Below are positions 59,869 through 64,000 of a stretch of 64,000 nucleotides of DNA, in pieces. The notes beneath the pieces were generated by a model, which saw nothing but the letters and a program-made list of their open reading frames with translations, was not told the DNA's origin and ran no database searches. The stretch comes from Aquibacillus saliphilus. GTDB lineage: Bacteria > Bacillota > Bacilli > Bacillales > Amphibacillaceae. The stretch lies in contig NZ_JAIZAP010000004.1 in the NCBI RefSeq assembly GCF_020404745.1, forward strand, positions 62,001-126,000, read 5' to 3'. The stretch's first letter is position 1; each line of letters begins with the position of its first letter. The translations under genes and the position numbers were made by a program.

Positions 59869-60057
59869 ATGATATATAATTCTATATGTGAAATACTCAA
59901 GAGTGAGCGTGTAAATGGCTTTAAGCTGCATTTATGTTCTAATGATAAGAAAGTAGTAACATTAATTAATTCATTCAAAGAAAAGAAAGTTTTAACGCTA
60001 TCTAATGATATTAAAATTCTAGATAGTACAATTATTTATCCATACCAAATAAATTAG
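59869..60057 (+). CDS. Hypothetical small protein (62 aa)
   Basis: AAGGAGTAG then ATG: MIYNSICEILKSERVNGFKLHLCSNDKKVVTLI, ending IIYPYQIN. Alternating strands and helices. No family recognised; precedes a co-directional basic protein by 13 bp. Confidence 0.55.
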   Translation: MIYNSICEILKSERVNGFKLHLCSNDKKVVTLINSFKEKKVLTLSNDIKILDSTIIYPYQIN

Positions 60058-60070
60058 AGGAGTGTTGTAA

Positions 60071-60331
60071 ATGTGGGGATATAAAAGAACAAATAAAAGT
60101 TTTAATGGTATTAGAGTATATAAAAAATATTGTTTTGGTGAGTTTGCCGGATACTGTTATAAACAAAGGTTAAAGCAACTAAGAAAAGGCAAAGAGTATA
60201 ATATAGGATTTGAGTATCCTTCATTTGATCGTACTTTTAGAGATGATAATAATAATTATTTTTCTATATCATGGGACGAATTAAGCAAGCAATTTGAAAC
60301 AGGTAATAAGAAACAAAAGAAAGCAACTTAA
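60071..60331 (+). CDS. Basic hypothetical protein (86 aa)
   Basis: MWGYKRTNKSFNGIRVYKKYCFGEFAGYCYKQRLKQL, strongly basic with aromatic repeats; PSFDRTFRDDNNNYFSISWDELSKQFE at the end. Possible nucleic-acid binder from charge only. RBS GAGGAGTG. Confidence 0.55.
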   Translation: MWGYKRTNKSFNGIRVYKKYCFGEFAGYCYKQRLKQLRKGKEYNIGFEYPSFDRTFRDDNNNYFSISWDELSKQFETGNKKQKKAT

Positions 60332-60355
60332 ACAAGAATTAAAGGCGGTGCAAAT

Positions 60356-60463
60356 ATGATTAAAGTTTCCTATTGTTTCTGGTGTGACAAAGAGACCGAA
60401 CACGAATACAAAAATAATAAGGTAAAATGTTTAAATTGTGATAGTACGGTTATAGAAAAATAA
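60356..60463 (+). CDS. Tiny zinc-ribbon protein (35 aa)
   Basis: GGCGGTG then ATG: MIKVSYCFWCDKETEHEYKN, CLNCDSTVIEK. CxxC ... CxxC with ~19 residues between, one zinc ribbon, of the type found in small phage regulators. Well-formed RBS. Confidence 0.6.
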   Translation: MIKVSYCFWCDKETEHEYKNNKVKCLNCDSTVIEK

Positions 60464-60475
60464 AATTATATAGAG

Positions 60476-60500
60476 GTTGTAGCCTCTTTAAATAGTCCTT
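60476..60500 (+). terminator. Terminator
   Basis: TAGAGG-ttgtag-CCTCTTTAA hairpin 12 bp after the zinc-ribbon stop. A second hairpin (TGCACC...GGGTGCA, ~60513-60534) follows without a T-run. Confidence 0.55.
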
Positions 60501-60571
60501 AAGCTACAAGCGTTGCACCTATTGTGTATGGGTGCAGGTGGATTAAATATTAAACTATGGAGGTTATAGGC

Positions 60572-60685
60572 ATGTTAAAAAGCTTTATAAATGATATTAA
60601 ACCGAATAATAAACAGGAACTAAGAATACAAGTGTTATTTGCTTCTGTACTGGTTATACTATTTTTTATTATGATAAATTTATAA
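60572..60685 (+). CDS. Small membrane protein (37 aa)
   Basis: GGAGGTT then ATG: MLKSFINDIKPNNKQELRIQ, VLFASVLVILFFIMINL. One C-terminal membrane helix after an amphipathic basic part. Type and topology like small phage or plasmid toxins and holin-like peptides, but no antitoxin is visible. Confidence 0.55.
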   Translation: MLKSFINDIKPNNKQELRIQVLFASVLVILFFIMINL

Positions 60686-60732
60686 TATAAATATTATTAT
60701 ACAATAATTTTAAATTATTTAACGTTTTTCAC

Positions 60733-60794
60733 TTGTATTTTATACGGAATAGAGTATAATGGGTATTAACATATAAATAAGATTATAATATAAA
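60733..60794 (+). promoter_or_regulatory. Operator-promoter (copy 6) and AT-rich element
   Basis: TTGTAT (60734-60739), operator TTATAC-ggaataga-GTATAA (60740-60759) with -10 TATAAT. The element ATATAAATAAGATTATAATA (60771-60790) lies in the leader just before the RBS of the 620-aa gene. Confidence 0.75.
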
Positions 60795-60808
60795 GGGAGT
60801 TGTTTTAA

Positions 60809-62671
60809 ATGTCAGTATCATTACAAATTAACGAAGAATTAAACGGAATCGAGTTATATTTTGATTCTAAGCCGGAACAAACCGTTTTAAGCAGTCTAAA
60901 AACGAATGGCTTCAGGTGGTCGAAGTTTAAAAAATGCTGGTACAATAAGCAATCGGAAAAGGCTTTAAAGCTTGCTGATAACTTAGCTAATGGAGCGATT
61001 GAAGAAGTGAAGAAAAGTACAGTTAAACATAATAATAAGACTAACATTAATAATTTAAGCCTATGGGATGCTACACAATGGACAAATGAAGAAGTAAACA
61101 ACAAGCAAGATACAAAACAAATTGCAAAGGAAATAAGACAAAATATTAAAAAGAGGTTCCCACAATGTAAATTTAGTGTAACAAGTGACTATTCACATAT
61201 TAATGTTACTGTTAAACAATCACCGTATAATAAGGATAGTAAGTATTTAAAGGCTGTCAAAGAATATTGTAACAACCTAGTTAACGCTTATAAAGTTTGT
61301 TACAGAGAAGGCGATCCCTACACTGATTTACCAAGCAGTCACAACTTTTACTTTTTCAATACATCTATAGACTATGATTATATTCAAACGGAATCAACAG
61401 AAAAAATTGAAGAGGATTTAAAACAATTCGATATTAAATTAAAAGAGCATGAAGAAGCTGAAGAAGAAATAAAAGAAAAGGAATTCCAAGAATATTTAAA
61501 AGAACAAGAAAAAAGAGATACGGAATATAAAAAGCAAAGAGAAGAAGAAAAGAAACAAACGGAACATATCTATAATAGTGTTAATGTTAATTCATTAGAA
61601 GAAAATAACCAGTATTATATTATTGGATCAGAGTTTGCAAATTTAAATAAAAATAATACAATCGAACAATATCAAGAAGAAGTGAACAAAAATGATTTTA
61701 TGATAGAAAATGTAAAAGTTACAAAAGAAATACATTTCAATAATCAAGAAGCATTAACAAACTTTTCTAATATGTTACTACATGACTTTGACTTTTTAAA
61801 TGATACTGGAGGTAGTTATACAAACGATACAAGAATTAATTCAATGATAGACTTTTACAATATGGTCACTGAAGAAAAAAATACTGTACAATGGAATAGG
61901 ATAGGAGTAGCAATCTATTTCAATAATCAATTGCAGTTTGTTGTTGACACACAAGGATCTAATTATTCTAAGTATATAGGCTTAACAGATAACGCAATAA
62001 TTAAAAAGTCTTTGAATGATAAACAAGTCATTAATGAATTAGAATTAAACGAATATAAGCATCAAGCAAATCAATTAGAATGTATATCAACTGATGTTAT
62101 AGAAGAGTTAGACATAGTTAATTCATGGGGTAATGAAGGCTGGACGCAATACAAAGAAACGTTAAAAGAAAAGTTAAAAGAACACAAATTTAAATTAACT
62201 AAAAATATCATTCAACAATTAGAAATTGAATCATTAAAAGTTAAAATGTATAAGTTATTAATAGAGGTTGACGGCATACAGGAACAATTTAAAGATACTA
62301 ATATTAAGCAAGGCGATAAATTAACAATGTTTTATATATCAGATTTTGGATCAATTGTAACAAGTAGAATAACATTTGATAGTGTAGTAAATACAACCTA
62401 TGCACAATATGACAATGCAGTTAAATTAGTATTTACACCAGAGAAGAAAAGAAAACTACATTATAACTATTTTCATTCTACAATGTTAATTTATAATGGC
62501 TGGTATGAATTGCCTACAAATGTATTAAATGAAGTAGAAGAAAGAAACGGCTTTATAGTTACTAGTAGTAAATATCATTCATGTGATAACAAACAATATG
62601 ATGAGATATTAAGACATTTTGAACAGCAAGAAATAAAACCGATAGTTAACACGTATAAGCCTACATTTTAG
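60809..62671 (+). CDS. Large multi-domain protein with phage/plasmid polyvalent N-terminus
   Basis: 620 aa. Residues ~10-58 (LNGIELYFDSKPEQTVLSSLKTNGFRWSKFKKCWYNK) match the small domain often attached to methyltransferases and other polyvalent proteins of phages and conjugative elements. A charged coiled coil spans ~195-260 (EEDLKQFDIKLKEHEEAEEEIKEKE). The C-terminal half has FEYKHQANQLECISTDVIEELDIV-like segments and no catalytic motif I know. It precedes the methyltransferase/DUF4942 gene by 68 bp; the two may form a unit that protects or processes incoming DNA. Confidence 0.55.
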   Translation: MSVSLQINEELNGIELYFDSKPEQTVLSSLKTNGFRWSKFKKCWYNKQSEKALKLADNLANGAIEEVKKSTVKHNNKTNINNLSLWDATQWTNEEVNNKQDTKQIAKEIRQNIKKRFPQCKFSVTSDYSHINVTVKQSPYNKDSKYLKAVKEYCNNLVNAYKVCYREGDPYTDLPSSHNFYFFNTSIDYDYIQTESTEKIEEDLKQFDIKLKEHEEAEEEIKEKEFQEYLKEQEKRDTEYKKQREEEKKQTEHIYNSVNVNSLEENNQYYIIGSEFANLNKNNTIEQYQEEVNKNDFMIENVKVTKEIHFNNQEALTNFSNMLLHDFDFLNDTGGSYTNDTRINSMIDFYNMVTEEKNTVQWNRIGVAIYFNNQLQFVVDTQGSNYSKYIGLTDNAIIKKSLNDKQVINELELNEYKHQANQLECISTDVIEELDIVNSWGNEGWTQYKETLKEKLKEHKFKLTKNIIQQLEIESLKVKMYKLLIEVDGIQEQFKDTNIKQGDKLTMFYISDFGSIVTSRITFDSVVNTTYAQYDNAVKLVFTPEKKRKLHYNYFHSTMLIYNGWYELPTNVLNEVEERNGFIVTSSKYHSCDNKQYDEILRHFEQQEIKPIVNTYKPTF

Positions 62672-62739
62672 GAATAATAAAGTAGTTTTAATAGGTTTCT
62701 ACTATATAAAAAACCTTAACTTTTTTAGGAGGTTTGACA

Positions 62740-64000
62740 GTGTTTAATAATAATATTGATTTTTACCCTACTCCAGATAATATAATTAGACAAATGTTAT
62801 CATATATTGATTTTAGAACAATTAAATCAGTATTGGAACCAAGCGCAGGAAAAGGAAATATAGTACAAATGATTGAAAAGAAATTTAATTACAATCAGTC
62901 CTATTCTAGAAATAAAAATTATGACATTGACACAATAGAAAAGGATCAAAATTTGCAGCACATATTAAAAGGTAAAAATTATAGACTTGTTCATGATGAT
63001 TTTTTAACATATGATACTTACAAAAAATATGATCTTATTGCTTTAAATCCTCCATTTTCAACAGGTGATAAACATCTATTAAAAGCTATTGATATGCAAC
63101 AAAATGGAGGGGAAATTGTTTGCTTGTTAAATGCGGACACTTTAAAAAATGCTTATAGTAATAGTAGGATTGATTTACTTCAAAAATTAGATAAGTATAA
63201 CGCTACAATCAATTATATTGATAATGGCTTTATGGATGCAGAAAGAAAGACAAACGTACAAGTAGCATTGATTTATATCAACATTCCTAAAATTGATTAC
63301 AGTAGTGTTATACTGGATGATCTGAAACAAGAAGAAGAACAAATTAAAAATAAAACCTATGATAGTAAAGACTTAATACATTCTGATTTTATAGAAGGAA
63401 TCGTACAACAATATAATTTTGAAGTAAAAGCCGGATTAAAACTAATCAGTGAATATAATAATTTAAAGCCGTTAATGTTAAAGAGTTTTAACGATGACAA
63501 CAGACCAGTATTAAACCTACAGTTAGATTATGAGGATAAAGAAGGTAGCAACCTAGAGAATGCCTATATTAAACAAATAAGGTCAAAGTATTGGAATGCT
63601 CTTTTCAATAATGATCAATTTATGGGATTGTTTACAAGTAATTTAAAACGAAAGTATATGGAGCAGGTCGAAGAATTAAAGAATTATGATTTTTCTTTCT
63701 TTAATATTTATTCATTACGAATACAAATAAGTAAAGAAATGATACAAGGAGTAGAAGATACCATTATCAATCTATTCGAGGAATTCAGTCATAAGCATTA
63801 TTATAGTGAGTCATCTAATAATATACACCTATATAACGGCTGGAAAACTAACAAGGCATATAAGATCAATAAAAAGGTAATTATTCCTTTAGCTGGTTTC
63901 CGTGATATGTCGCATTCATGGGGACGATATGAACCAACTTATTATAGTGTTATGGATAAATTAAAAGACATTGAGAAGGTATTTAATTATTTAGATAATG
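62740..64000 (+). CDS. N6-adenine methyltransferase with DUF4942 (partial, cut by window end)
   Basis: GTG start after AGGAGG with a 7-base gap; the frame is open to the window end (420 codons). SAM motif LEPSAGKGNIVQM (residues ~38-50) and catalytic LIALNPPFSTGDKH (~105-118, NPPF) show an amino-methyltransferase of the adenine type, close to the Dam/N-6 DNA methylase class. The C-terminal part (YNGWKTNKAYKINKKVIIPLAGFRD and DIEKVFNYLDN) matches DUF4942. No target-recognition domain is obvious. Likely self-protection or epigenetic control of the element. Confidence 0.8.
   Translation, partial: MFNNNIDFYPTPDNIIRQMLSYIDFRTIKSVLEPSAGKGNIVQMIEKKFNYNQSYSRNKNYDIDTIEKDQNLQHILKGKNYRLVHDDFLTYDTYKKYDLIALNPPFSTGDKHLLKAIDMQQNGGEIVCLLNADTLKNAYSNSRIDLLQKLDKYNATINYIDNGFMDAERKTNVQVALIYINIPKIDYSSVILDDLKQEEEQIKNKTYDSKDLIHSDFIEGIVQQYNFEVKAGLKLISEYNNLKPLMLKSFNDDNRPVLNLQLDYEDKEGSNLENAYIKQIRSKYWNALFNNDQFMGLFTSNLKRKYMEQVEELKNYDFSFFNIYSLRIQISKEMIQGVEDTIINLFEEFSHKHYYSESSNNIHLYNGWKTNKAYKINKKVIIPLAGFRDMSHSWGRYEPTYYSVMDKLKDIEKVFNYLDN

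Noticed and set aside
1-64000. CRISPR array, insertion sequence or rRNA
   Set aside because: I saw no regularly spaced near-identical 25-40-bp repeats, no transposase with terminal inverted repeats and no rRNA core sequence.

Overview
The window is low-GC DNA with strong AGGAGG-type ribosome binding sites, ATG/TTG/GTG starts and sigma-A-type promoters, so a Bacillaceae or close Firmicute host is the best guess. It looks like a large temperate phage of the SPbeta type joined to a plasmid-style maintenance region, i.e. a phage-plasmid. The gene set is read directly from the sequence. The SPbeta comparison (yon/yom gene order, YonO, YonK, MrpR, SPBRE) is from memory and was not checked by search.

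Left arm (1-43.8 kb, minus strand). Transcription runs from a YonO-like single-chain RNA polymerase (40.7-43.2 kb) through HU, a PhoH-like ATPase, an HNH endonuclease, YonK-like and metallophosphoesterase genes, zinc-ribbon protein, large terminase, portal, protease-scaffold, decoration and capsid proteins, head-tail connectors, tail tube, a tyrosine recombinase, the tape measure gene, distal tail protein, tail hub, receptor-binding and fibre proteins. The tape measure gene is split by two short group I introns without ORFs (16979-17235 and 17753-18016). A freestanding endonuclease gene lies just upstream of it. The tail hub is split by an inserted beta-propeller receptor-binding gene. A 427-bp gene-free stretch at 35971-36397 is rich in hairpins.

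Right arm (43.9-64 kb, mostly plus strand). A divergent control region separates a small Cro/CI-type regulator from a parM-parR-parC-like partition locus. Next come an M23 peptidase and a cluster of DUF932-like protein, signal-peptide membrane proteins and an FtsK/TraB-like translocase that resembles a reduced conjugation module. A tyrosine-recombinase-fold protein follows with a consensus promoter of its own (candidate MrpR-like master repressor), then an SF2 helicase, and then a 1.4-kb origin-like region with five DnaA boxes and a sharp GC-skew reversal. The rest is a series of small-gene operons and an N6-adenine methyltransferase/DUF4942 gene cut by the window end.

Three regulatory DNA families link the arms. 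(1) About seventeen copies of an AT-rich element (core ATAAATAARATTAT) sit at the heads or ends of transcription units and in two cases span the -10 of TTGACA-17-TATACT promoters. (2) Six copies of TTATAC-N8-GTATAA each include the -10 box of a right-arm promoter or promoter-like site. (3) One exact 16-bp palindrome overlaps the -35 of both the parM promoter and the endonuclease promoter. No holin, endolysin, relaxase, excision recombinase or VirB4 is visible, and they may lie outside the window.
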